This document shows positions 8,101 to 16,938 of a DNA stretch of 24,271 bases, piece after piece. The stretch is from Stentor coeruleus (taxonomy: Eukaryota; Ciliophora; Heterotrichea; Heterotrichida; Stentoridae), in NCBI GenBank assembly GCA_001970955.1, contig MPUH01001095.1:1-24271 (forward strand), in the 5' to 3' direction. Under the pieces are notes generated by a model, which worked only from the letters and a program-made list of their open reading frames with translations, did not search any database and was not told the origin of the DNA. Made by a program: the position numbers and the translations under genes. The first letter of the stretch is position 1; the number at the start of each line of letters is the position of its first letter.

Positions 8101-11055
8101 GATGAGTATTCAAGTAAATGCTCATATGCGGATTTGATTATTAAAGCTAACCCAATAAGCTCTTTGTATAAGTATAAATGGACACATACACTTGGGTCAG
8201 AATTACAAATGGGGAAAATTATACAAGAAAGTTCTAAGTATTATATAGCGATACCATATACTATAATAGTTGCATCTGATTTTAAAGTTGAAGTTACGGT
8301 TTCGATAACTGGGATGGATGTTTCTAGTAAAGCTGATAAGGATATTAAAATATCAGACTCAGAGAATTTCTTTGTTGCTATTACAAGTGATAGAGTTACT
8401 ATAAAAACAACTGATTCGTTACTTGCTGTTGCATATGCTGAAAACCTTTGCTCACAGACACAAATTACGTATTTATGGGGTACATCAAGTAATGTTAAAA
8501 ATTTCAAGAGTATTTTATCGAATACTTTAAGGAATGATTATTTACTTGTTTTACCTGGGAGTTTGAAATCTGATGATGAGTATCAATTTTATGTTACAGG
8601 GTCAAGTGGAAGTTATGAGTCAACAGCAACTTTGTATGTTCAAGTTGTTGAGAGTAATTTAGAGATTTGGTTATCAAGGCCAAGTGGTCATGTGCCGAGT
8701 ACTGTAGATTTTATTATAAGTGCTTTTGCTAAAGATCCTGATGATGACTTTGCTGTAATAACTTATGTTTGGGAATGTTTACAGGATTATTCGACTTGTT
8801 TAGATGCGAATTTGAAAAAAATAGAACTTTCGGCTGATGATGGAATTCTTACAATTCCAGCCCTAGTTCTTCAAGTTGGTACAGTATACCAATTTACAGC
8901 TACTGCAAGTACTCTTTATAAATCTATAAGCACAAGCATATATATTCAAGCTGACACTTCTATAGACTTAGACCTCTATTTGCCAACACCCACATCTCTA
9001 CTTAGCCAAAACCTTTCCTTCAAATCAATTCCATTTTTATCATCCTCTACCCTTCTGAGTTTTTTATGGACAATAACCGGTCTTAATCTTAACCTTACAG
9101 ATATAGATTTAACAACACCTTATCTTCAAATATCAGGTCAGCATTTTACCCAAGGCGAGACATACACTTTTGCTTTAAGCCTTAAAACTTTAACATCTGA
9201 CTATATAGAAATTTTATATTTCAATATTTATTGTAACCTTGGCCCAATATGTGAAACAATAACAGTAGAGAAACCTTCAGGTCTTTGGGTTATAACCGCA
9301 TCATGTACAGATGGAGATAATAATAATTATCCTTTAACTTATCAATATGGATCTATATTGAATAATATTGAAATATATATTCAAAGATTAAGTTTAAGAT
9401 CTCAATATGTTGGATATCTTAGGCCAAGTGATGAAATTGTGGTTAAAGTTTGTGATAATTTACTTACTTGTAATCGTTTTTATTATAATTATACAGAGAC
9501 TAGAAGGGTTGAGGATATTAATGTAGATGTTTTGATTAATTTGATGGAAGATTTAGATAAAGTACCAAGTTCGATTATTATATTACAGGATTTTACGGTT
9601 TCTAATAGCGAATTTTTGTATATGGTTACGAGATTTAGTGATTATTATACTATTGAGCCTATGAGTACAAATGCTCTTGAAGTGTTTTTGGACTGTTTAA
9701 AAGCATTGTTGTCACATAAGAAAAATGTGAATATTGTCACTGTAAAAACCTTGCAAAATATTTTAGGGCAGGTCGTTAATAGATATGATGATTATATGAC
9801 TGAAGGACATATTGAGAAGATTTTCGCATGTTTTTATGAGTTTATATCATTAATAGATCCGATTAGTTTTATGAGCATATTAGAAGAAATAAGCCATAAA
9901 GCTGTGATGAACAGTCTTCCTGATAGCTTTTACAAAGTAACCCTAGGCTTTGAACTTTATTCTAATAGGATTATGTACCCTATTCTACCATCAATGAAAG
10001 TAAAACTTACAACTCTAACCCTAACAATGCCTAAAGTTTTAGAATGTAATATAACTGATATCTTAGACTTGCATTTTTTTGGCTTTCAGGTAAATGGCAC
10101 ATTTTATGTCTCAGTAAAAATCAAAAACTCAGGTATTTATTCTAATTACAATCTACAAATGTCAGAACCTTATACAGCAAATATAAACTTAACTGAAGGT
10201 TTTATAATAAAAATGACAAATCCTTATGGTTTCAATAATTCTTTATGTGTACAAGTATATGATAAAACATCATGTGATATTATAGAAATAACTGAAAATT
10301 CTGTAACAGTCCAACTTGATACTTTTGGTGACTATAAAATCTATGATTATTTATATATATGTATCGATGAATATAAAGCTGTATCTATAATGGGAAGTCT
10401 AATTCTATTCACAATCCTAATTTTTATATTCCTAATTATCGAAGACTGGCACGATTATGTCCGAGATGAAGACTTTAACCATTTTTTCACAATTTTTCCT
10501 CTAACATCCTTAACGATCCCTCAAAACAAACCATCTCGAGCTTTATCTTTAATCCAAATCTCAACAAGTCTTCTAGTTTTATTATCATCTTTTCAAATCA
10601 TAAGAACTTATTTGCTTACAGAAACAAAAGATTCTTATAAAATTGACGACTTTTATATTGGAATTATTTCTTTTGGAGCTTCACAGATTTTTTCTTTTGC
10701 TAGTTTTACTGTGAATTCTTTAAATAATACAAAAACTATGGTTTGGGTTAAGATAGTTTATTTTATGACGGTTATTATAGGAAATGTTGTTTATATTGTG
10801 TTTTATTCATTAAGTAGTTGTGAGAGTGAAAATATGAACTGGGTATTTAGTTATGTGGTTTTCGGGATTTTTGATGTTTTTATTGTGCAGATGATAATTG
10901 CTGGGATTTTATCTATGGTTTTAAAACCAAAAAATCTGAAAGGGCACAGAAATGGGACAATGCCTGAAGAAGTGTTTAATAAGAGGAGTAATACCCATGG
11001 ACCGGAAATTGCTCAAGGAGAAGAGGAGATAGGTCAGTTGTTTAAGGGTAATTAG
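5176..11055 (+). CDS. REJ-domain, polycystin-1-like membrane protein (three 15-nt introns)
   Basis: Exons 5176-5250, 5266-5841, 5857-6435 and 6451-11055 join into about 1,944 residues. Residues 1-18 (MMFKIFMMVLGTLGSLIPT) form a signal peptide. Residues 26 to about 780 are four tandem Ser/Thr-rich beta-sandwich modules of about 178-193 residues, each probably two Ig-like folds. A Cys-rich EGF/furin-like knot follows at about 788-845. A large REJ-like region (receptor for egg jelly, as in polycystin-1) spans about 950-1420, with Trp/Tyr/Cys landmarks such as YVWECLQDYSTC near 1182. Hydrophobic helices lie at about 1720-1742, 1774-1798, 1810-1835, 1840-1863 and 1874-1900, followed by a short polar tail. 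I see no canonical GPS cleavage motif and no PLAT domain after the first helix, unlike metazoan polycystin-1. It is probably a cell-surface or ciliary receptor/adhesion protein. In-frame TAGs are explained by the introns, not by code change. Confidence 0.85.
5251..5265 (+). other. 15-nt intron 1 of the REJ gene
   Basis: GTATTTTTTATTTAG begins GTA, ends TAG and has A at position 10. Without splicing it would put an in-frame TAG after residue 29. It is phase 0 and lies between the signal-peptide segment and the first Ig-like module. The 15-nt length is characteristic of heterotrich ciliates. Confidence 0.85.
5842..5856 (+). other. 15-nt intron 2 of the REJ gene
   Basis: GTAATTCCTAAATAG, phase 0, has A at position 10 and TAG at the 3' end, which would be an in-frame stop. 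Removing it joins ITSVSPV to PYIVNGKF. The joined segment has the same length as the homologous intronless segment before module 4 (ITWDLGSIIYVDDLF), which supports splicing. Confidence 0.88.
6436..6450 (+). other. 15-nt intron 3 of the REJ gene
   Basis: GTAAAACCCATATAG, phase 0, has A at position 10 and a 3' TAG that would be an in-frame stop. Removing it joins ITSLNPI to PFLTINSF, again matching the homologous intronless boundary in length. Introns 2 and 3 occupy the same position in successive protein modules. Confidence 0.88.
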
Positions 11056-11288
11056 ATAGTTTTATTGGATAAAATTATGATTGGAAGGTTTTTTGATGAT
11101 TATTATGAGTCGTGGGATGATATGATTTTTTATTATTGAATATTTTGTATTGATAATAGGACACAACCTTAAAAAATTTTAGACTTAATATCAAATTTCT
11201 AATAAAAAATATTTTATCTTTTAGTGTAATTCTATAAAACCCTAAGTTCATTTATTAGTTTTTTAAATTACTTAAATCTCTACTTGAC
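11056..11288. other. Convergent 3' intergenic region with a skew switch
   Basis: This 233-nt gap lies between the stops of the REJ gene (+) and the GSK3 gene (-). Up to about 11160 the + strand is G-rich with almost no C; from about 11161 to 11288 it is C-rich with few G. The flip falls near the middle. TATAAAACCCTAA at 11233-11245 repeats the 13-mer found at 5076-5088. No gene is visible. Confidence 0.5.
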
Positions 11289-12536
11289 TTAACTTTTTCT
11301 ATACTGTGGGTCAAGCAATTCATTCACTCCAGCATTAATTTCTTCTTCATTCCAATCAAAAAGTGCAGGTAAAGGCCTTCCGCTTGGGAGTCGACAATTC
11401 TCACTTCTTAATTCATCAAAAAATGGATGTTGTAATGCCTGTAAAGCTGTATATCTTTTTGAAGGCAGTAGTACCAACACTTTATCTAAAAAGTCATACA
11501 TTTCTTCGAATTCCCCATTAAAAACCCTACTCCAAGGACTTTTCCTTAATTCTGGTAATTTTACATGCAAGAAAGTACTATTGATTTCTGATATCTCATC
11601 TTTACTTGGAGTTCCAAGGATTTTAATTATTTCTAAGAACTGATCTGAAGGAGATTTCCCATAAAACAAAGGTAGACCAAGGGCCATTTCAGCAATAACA
11701 CAACCTGCACTCCACACATCAGATGTACAATCATAAGTTTGACTGCCCATAATCATTTCAGGAGACCTGTAATACCTTGAACATACATAAGAAACATTAG
11801 TTTCATTAGATACAAGTTTTTTTGCACAACCAAAATCACATACCACTAACTTATAATTCATAGGATCCACTAACAAATTCTGTGGTTTAATATCCCTATG
11901 ACATACTTTTAATAACTCACAATACATTAACCCTCTTAATATCTGATACGCATATACCTTAATAACAATTAAAGGCATTTTTTTCTTATACCCACAGTAA
12001 TTCTGTATAATATCAAGTAAATTCAAAGGATAATAATCCATAACAAGGTGTAAATAATTCTCATATTCCCGACCTGAAGGTACAATAAAAGTATCGATAA
12101 GCCCGACAATGTTAGAATGTCTAAGTTTTTTCATGATTTCTAACTCTCGGTTTTTATACCTAAGGTCTTGAAGGACTTTTTTTACAGCAACTTTATATCC
12201 GTATCTTGGATGTGAGGATTGGAAAACAGTACCAAAAGCTCCACTTCCTAAGGTTTTTTCTAAAGGGTAAAGATGCTGCTTGAGGACTTTAGATAAAATT
12301 GGTGATTTACGAGGACTGGGTTGCTTACGAGGACTTAGTGGCTTTTTAGGACTTAGTGGCTTTTTAGGACTGACTTTTATAGGACTTATGGTTTTGCGGG
12401 GACTATGAAGTTTGCTTGGACTTATACTTTTTGTAGGGATGTCAAGATTAGATATTGAGCTGTTTGGAAGGAAGACTGAGTTGTTTTTTTTGTGTTTCAA
12501 AGTTTTCAGCATGTTTGTGGATTTATTAGATGTCAT
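11289..12536 (-). CDS. GSK3: Glycogen synthase kinase 3 (GSK3) with SPKK-rich N-terminus
   Basis: A 415-residue Ser/Thr kinase of the CMGC group. Gly loop LGSGAFGTVF (96-105), catalytic Lys119 in VAVKK, HRDIKPQN (213-220) and DFG (234-236) are all present. GSK3-specific marks include Tyr250 in VSYVCSRYYRSPE (equivalent to the activating Tyr216 of human GSK3-beta) and the three basic residues of the primed-phosphate pocket: Arg130 in KNRELEIM, Arg214 of HRD, and Lys239 in CDFGCAKK. LPSGRPLPALFDW near the C-terminus is also typical. The kinase should be active and favour pre-phosphorylated substrates, as in Wnt-, glycogen- and cilia-related signalling. The N-terminal 85 residues are unusual: repeated SP(K/R)K units (about 39-82) instead of the Ser9 autoinhibitory motif of animal GSK3. 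The DNA there is repetitive (about 12300-12420). Start ATG is at 12534-12536. Confidence 0.95.
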   Translation of the reverse strand: MTSNKSTNMLKTLKHKKNNSVFLPNSSISNLDIPTKSISPSKLHSPRKTISPIKVSPKKPLSPKKPLSPRKQPSPRKSPILSKVLKQHLYPLEKTLGSGAFGTVFQSSHPRYGYKVAVKKVLQDLRYKNRELEIMKKLRHSNIVGLIDTFIVPSGREYENYLHLVMDYYPLNLLDIIQNYCGYKKKMPLIVIKVYAYQILRGLMYCELLKVCHRDIKPQNLLVDPMNYKLVVCDFGCAKKLVSNETNVSYVCSRYYRSPEMIMGSQTYDCTSDVWSAGCVIAEMALGLPLFYGKSPSDQFLEIIKILGTPSKDEISEINSTFLHVKLPELRKSPWSRVFNGEFEEMYDFLDKVLVLLPSKRYTALQALQHPFFDELRSENCRLPSGRPLPALFDWNEEEINAGVNELLDPQYRKS

Positions 12537-13442
12537 AGGATTAGAGATAATGGCATAACTGCGGTAAATCGATGATGGGGAAGTTAGAAGCTTTGAAGGA
12601 AATATTTGTGGAACCAGCTTCTATGAAGGAATTTTACAGGATTTAACCTTGGGATGGATGTATTGGATAGTAGGGATTATATTATTTTCAAAATATAGAT
12701 ACTATATAGTTTATAGATATTTTTATCATAGATAAACTATTGAATTATATTATAGCTAGTATTAGTTTTTGATTTCCTTTAGTTTTTATATATCATTTTC
12801 GTTATATAAAACTACAGATTTTGTTTTGAATTTTTGATATATGATATTTAATACTTTTTATATCTTGTAGAATAGTAAGATATTAGGATGATAAGTATAA
12901 GAGAAAAGAAGATTATTTTAGAATTAGAAGGAAAGTAAACTAAGTGATAATATTTTAGCTGTAAAGATAGGAGTAAGGGTCTTGGGAATGATTATATAGC
13001 ACCTTTAGGCATTTTTTATTCTAGAAATATTATGGGTTTCTTTTAAGGAAACTGAGTTAAGTAATTTAGCAATTATAGGAGGTTCTTTATAGTAATAATA
13101 CGATGACAAATATTGCTTTTAGAATAATAAGTTTTATTTACTTTATACATAGATTATTTGATTTGAAATTACCTTAAAAATGCTTTATAAACTTCTTTAA
13201 ACATTCCATTACTATTCTTAGCACAAAAATGATATTGCAATATATGTCTCAATGTTTACACCATATGAAAAAATCTTAAATCCTCAATATTATGCCGAAA
13301 AAAATACCCAAAACTCTTAAGATATGCCAAAAAGTTTTTAAAAATCTTATCTCCCTAAAAAATCCTCATAAAACTTGGCAAATCACAGGAAAAACTCTTA
13401 AACCCTTCATAATCCAATAATTACTAATAAAAGTTAAGTTTT
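12537..13442. other. Intergenic region, 906 nt, no supported gene
   Basis: The left part (to about 13100) is G-rich and C-poor on the + strand; the right part is C-rich and G-poor. It contains the promoter of GSK3 and the 3' flank of the eS26 gene. A short open + frame at about 12573-12743 lacks an early ATG and reads into an AT-rich hydrophobic tail, so I do not call it. An inverted repeat lies at 12706-12740. Confidence 0.5.
12706..12740. repeat. Small inverted repeat (9-bp arms)
   Basis: ATAGTTTAT at 12706-12714 is the perfect reverse complement of ATAAACTAT at 12732-12740, with a 17-nt spacer. It lies about 170-200 bp upstream of the GSK3 start codon. In DNA this AT-rich a 9-bp palindrome can arise by chance, so a regulatory role is only a possibility. 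Confidence 0.3.
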
Positions 13443-13784
13443 CTAATTAGTCACTGTCTTATGTTCCTCTTCTCTCTTGAAAACTCTCACTGGTGGTGCT
13501 CTTGACCTTCTCACTTCATGGTTTCTAACTCTTACAACTCTCAAATGAATTCCACATGAAATACAGTACTGAAGTTTTGTATAAAGTTTAGGAATACTGA
13601 AATTTTCAAAAGCTCTATTGTCTTTAATATCTCTTAAACTTGAAGCATCGACCATATTTCTCACTGTATATCGTTTAATAGCCTTATCTTTAGGTACTAT
13701 TCTTCCACAATGAGTACAAGGGACCCCATTTGTATGTCCTCTGTTTTTCTTGCTTCGACCACCATTTCTCCGTTTCTTTGGCAT
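13443..13784 (-). CDS. RPS26: Small ribosomal subunit protein eS26
   Basis: A 113-residue protein that matches eS26 along its length, part of the 40S subunit near the mRNA exit site. It begins with the expected MPKKRRNGGRSKKNRGH. The zinc-ribbon cysteines are C23-x2-C26 (CTHC) and C74-x2-C77 (CISC), and VPKDKAIKRY and PKLYTKLQYCISC are diagnostic. The C-terminal extension after APPVRVF is short and charged (KREEEHKTVTN), where other eukaryotes have a variable tail. There are no introns. Start ATG is at 13782-13784 and stop TAG at 13443-13445. As a highly expressed gene it is a good reference for the organism's codon use. Confidence 0.97.
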   Translation of the reverse strand: MPKKRRNGGRSKKNRGHTNGVPCTHCGRIVPKDKAIKRYTVRNMVDASSLRDIKDNRAFENFSIPKLYTKLQYCISCGIHLRVVRVRNHEVRRSRAPPVRVFKREEEHKTVTN

Positions 13785-14226
13785 TTATTACGCCATAATT
13801 TTGATTTGATTATCTTGTTATAAGAATGCTATTTTATTTCAGTATATGAAAATGATAGTTTTTGGGATGTTTTTGATATATTTAATTGGGTATGAGATTA
13901 GAAACTTTAGATAAAATATCAGTTTCTTTTATGACTGTTGATCATGCTAAGACTCAAATGTTAGTTCCTGTTAAAAATTTCTAGATACTGTAATAAGACG
14001 TAATTATTTGCCTTAAATATCATGACAGTATATCAAAGATAAATCATAATTCCTAATATAAATTCATACCACTTTCCATCAAAATCATTCTCTAAATATT
14101 TCTCTTTCTAATAAATTTCTAATCTCTAAACCAAATTCCTATCATTAAACATAAACCAACTCCACACTTTTTCCAAATGAAAATCTTCTCTAAAGTTTTA
14201 CTCAAATTGAAAATCTCATAAATTAT
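13785..14226. other. Intergenic region, promoter of eS26 and 3' flank of SHIPPO gene
   Basis: No gene is seen. The left third is G-rich on the + strand. From 14041 to 14220 the + strand is extremely G-poor: about 41 C against 3 G by hand count. The switch lies near 13960-14030. No promoter motif stands out upstream of the eS26 ATG. Confidence 0.5.
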
Positions 14227-14880
14227 TTATCTTTTAAAAACCTTATTCTTAACCGAACTGTAAAATTTAACAGGATCAGTCGTGCATGATTTGCAAAAAG
14301 AGGAAGGTACTTCATAAGTCCCAGGTCCAGGTGTGCTAGGTCTAGCTTTATAATCTTTAGACCTTGATCCAACTCCAAACGTGATTTCCGAATAATTTCC
14401 TTTATCCTGTAAACGATATCTAGGATTATAAGTTCCAGGTGATGGTGAACTATATCTAACTTTATCAACAATTTTAGGTCTAAACGTGAATTTTGGTGCA
14501 TCTTTACATAAACTTGAAGCTACATCATAAGTCCCTGGTCCTGGGGTATTTGATTTTGGTTGTAATGAAAATTCTCTTTGGTTACCAAGAATAACTGGAC
14601 CTCGTTTATCAAGATCAAAGCATGAAGGGATATTATATTTGTCTGGAGATGGGGAATCTTTTCCACATGGATTTGTTGGCTGCCAGCGTTTACCATATCC
14701 AAAACTTGTTGATCTTTTATCTAAAGTTGATGGCAAGTCTAATAATTCAGGACATTCGTTTATGGTTTTGTTTCGAAACCTTCTTGCTTTTGAGAAGCTC
14801 CAATGTACAGAGTTTTGGCCTAGTGTCGAAAAACCTGGTGGCCTGTTTTTTCGGCTTCGAGTTAGATTCTGTCTGATCAT
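14227..14880 (-). CDS. SHIPPO/STPGR-repeat ciliary microtubule-associated protein
   Basis: A 217-residue protein with four Pro-Gly-rich SHIPPO (STPGR) repeats: SPSPDKYNI (76-84), TPGPGTYDV (112-120), SPSPGTYNP (145-153) and TPGPGTYEV (183-191), spaced about 33-38 residues apart. Proteins with this repeat (ODF3/CIMAP family in animals) bind axonemal or cortical microtubules as extended filaments, often as microtubule inner proteins. A basic N-terminus (about 1-40) contains an FSTLGQN segment like those at the start of other family members. A ciliate with many cilia and cortical microtubule bundles would use such a protein in axonemes or basal-body-associated fibres; the exact site is inferred. 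Start ATG is at 14878-14880. Overlapping minus and plus open frames here are shadows. Confidence 0.88.
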   Translation of the reverse strand: MIRQNLTRSRKNRPPGFSTLGQNSVHWSFSKARRFRNKTINECPELLDLPSTLDKRSTSFGYGKRWQPTNPCGKDSPSPDKYNIPSCFDLDKRGPVILGNQREFSLQPKSNTPGPGTYDVASSLCKDAPKFTFRPKIVDKVRYSSPSPGTYNPRYRLQDKGNYSEITFGVGSRSKDYKARPSTPGPGTYEVPSSFCKSCTTDPVKFYSSVKNKVFKR

Positions 14881-16242
14881 TAATTAAAATTTTTTTTCTA
14901 GGAAGATTCATGAGATATTTTGATAAAGAGATTTTAGAGAAAAGGATTAGAAAATTTATAAGAGTTTTTTTGATGAGATTTTTTTTTTATATAGGTTGTG
15001 AGAAATTGTTGGAAGATAAGAAAGGGAAGTTTTTATAGAAAAGATTTTGTGAGGAGGGAATGGGTTGTTTAAGAGTTTTATAGGTAGGGAGATTTTTGGA
15101 GATGATTTGGAGAAGGTTTGAGCTTTGGATGATTTTAGAATGATAAGATGTTGATAAGGATAATTTAGTATTTTATGTTTAGATAGGAAAATTAAGATTT
15201 TGGAAGTAGTTTAATGATTTGGATTATGAGTGGATATATTTTGCATATATACAAGTATCATAAGTTATTGTGTATTTTTTAAGATTAGGGATATTAGAAA
15301 TACTTAAAAATAGATAAAAATGCACTCTTTAAAACTTTTTGGTTTATTGGCTGAAGGAAATTTTTATATTAAATATAAAGTGCCTCCTATAAATAGCTTA
15401 GGGATATAAATGATTTGTAGTGAGTAAAATGCAACTCTTTTGTTATCTTAATATCAAGAATGAATTTTAAGTTTAATAAAATATTAAGATGATTTTAACG
15501 AATAGAATTAGGATATTTATTTCCTTTTATTTTTTAGGATTGATACTATGATTCAGAGAAAAAAAATCAGATTTTTTGCTTGCAATATACTAAAAGTAAA
15601 TACCATCTTTTAAGTATTCAGAAATGAACTTGCAGTCAAAGAATGAATTATTTATTTTATACGTATTTATATAATAAACCTACAGTTTCAAAGGCAAGCA
15701 TGACAATATTGTAATTCTTCCCCAGTGTCTCAGATAAAGAGTCAAATATAAAAAAATTCTAGTTTATAACGGCCAGTAAGAAAATGCATTTATTAAGTTT
15801 GGGACCCTTATAAAGGGCTATCTAAATAACATTAACTAAGATTAAACCTTTGCCCCAGTCTTAATTTCAAAAAGGACTTGGGTTATCTAATAGAAATATT
15901 ATTAGAAATAATAAATCTTAGTTATCAGAAAATAATATGAAACTTAATCCGAATAGGACAGTTCTAAGTAAATCTCTTGAATGCCAAGTCTTACAATTAT
16001 AAAAATCTTGGGTTTAATCTAAAAACCACATAAAAATCATCAATTTACCCATCTTACAAGTCCCACCAGCCCCAGATGATTTCTTAGCCGATATTAACTT
16101 TCAAGCCTTTTTTGAGAAAATGAAAACATTTATTTTAAGTTTTTTTGCATTTGCATATCCTTAGTACTTTTCTGAAAAATTGAATTCCCCCTTTAACTTA
16201 GCTTAAGCTTCCATGATTACATAATTAATGGTTATAAAATAA
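14881..16242. other. 1.36-kb intergenic region: G-only tract, then a C-rich, TAR-interrupted frame
   Basis: From 14941 to 15240 the + strand carries about 81 G and 1 C (hand count). From about 15630 to 16242 composition changes to C-rich, and one + frame, the same as the gene starting at 16243, has no TGA after 15627. It contains 12 TAA/TAG codons in about 205 codons. Some stretches look protein-like (for example PPAPDDFLADINFQAFFEKM encoded at about 16072-16131). I cannot call a gene here: it may be a decayed upstream coding region, or just compositional chance. Confidence 0.35.
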
Positions 16243-16938
16243 ATGTCGGCCAACAGCGAAATTTTCACCGAATTACCTTTATACAAAGATAAAAAATCTG
16301 ATTCTAGAAATTCTGCAGCATCTTCAGATCATCTGCTAAAAAAGTCTTTAGTCTCGGCTAACCGTTTCCTTAGTAGTCAAATAGAAAAGAATAAAAAGCA
16401 TATAAAATCCCTTCAAAATTTATTATGCTGGATTTCATCATGCTCGGATTCCATCAACCCAGAACTGACAAGTCTAATGCTTGCTAATGTTTCAAATGAA
16501 GACCATTATGATTTTGAACTACGACTTATAAGCGACTTTAACAAATACATCTGTAAATCAAAATATTTCACGTTTATTGTTGAACTCCATTCTTTAACAG
16601 GAAGGACCATTCCTCATAGTGAAAGAATAAACCTTGAGGTCAAACTGTACTCGTCAGATGTAGTACCAAAACAACTTATAAACACAATGCAAGGAAAGCC
16701 TATAATCAGAGGTCGAGGCACTGAAACAATGATATTTCATCCAACAGAAAATAAATTTTTAGTAAGAATCAAAATGCAAATCACAGAAGTGAGCTCTCAT
16801 TTCATAAATGGAAATTTGAATCTAGTTGTGGCAAAGAAAAATGATGGGCATTATAAGATTAAACCTTTGGTGTTAAAGGAACTTATTATTAAAGCTAAAG
16901 AAAAGACATGTAAAAGGTGGCGGGAACAAGATTTTTAA
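16243..16938 (+). CDS. Hypothetical protein, 231 aa, coiled N-terminus plus possible beta domain
   Basis: I do not recognise this protein. ATG at 16243 follows an in-frame TAA directly upstream, and the frame is open to TAA at 16936-16938. Residues 1-30 are polar and probably disordered. Residues about 31-63 form an amphipathic helix (LLKKSLVSANRFLSSQIEKN). The rest (about 90-215) alternates hydrophobic and polar residues as in a beta-sandwich: FTFIVELHSLTGRTIP, INLEVKLYSSD, TMIFHPTENKFLVRIKMQI and GNLNLVVAKK. The C-terminus is basic (KAKEKTCKRWREQDF). The alternation of strands and a GRG-containing turn suggest a folded ligand- or nucleic-acid-binding domain, but that is inference. All glutamines use CAA. 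There is no signal peptide or membrane segment. Confidence 0.75.
   Translation: MSANSEIFTELPLYKDKKSDSRNSAASSDHLLKKSLVSANRFLSSQIEKNKKHIKSLQNLLCWISSCSDSINPELTSLMLANVSNEDHYDFELRLISDFNKYICKSKYFTFIVELHSLTGRTIPHSERINLEVKLYSSDVVPKQLINTMQGKPIIRGRGTETMIFHPTENKFLVRIKMQITEVSSHFINGNLNLVVAKKNDGHYKIKPLVLKELIIKAKEKTCKRWREQDF

Noticed and set aside
5176..11055. TAG read as glutamine throughout the REJ gene
   Set aside because: All three in-frame TAGs are the last three bases of perfect 15-nt GTA...TAG segments with A at position 10. Removing them gives module boundaries of equal length, so introns explain them better than a changed code.
12573..12743. Open + frame of about 57 codons upstream of GSK3
   Set aside because: It has no early ATG, lies in the GSK3 promoter region and ends in AT-rich hydrophobic sequence. 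Such lengths arise by chance in this composition.
14223..14887. Overlapping plus- and minus-strand open frames over the SHIPPO gene
   Set aside because: Only the 14227-14880 minus frame contains the PGPGTY repeats. The others are unrelated shadows.
15712..15775. Two candidate 15-nt GT-AG introns (about 15711-15725 and 15762-15776)
   Set aside because: Both lack the A at position 10 and the TAG end seen in the three good introns, and the neighbouring stops cannot be removed the same way.
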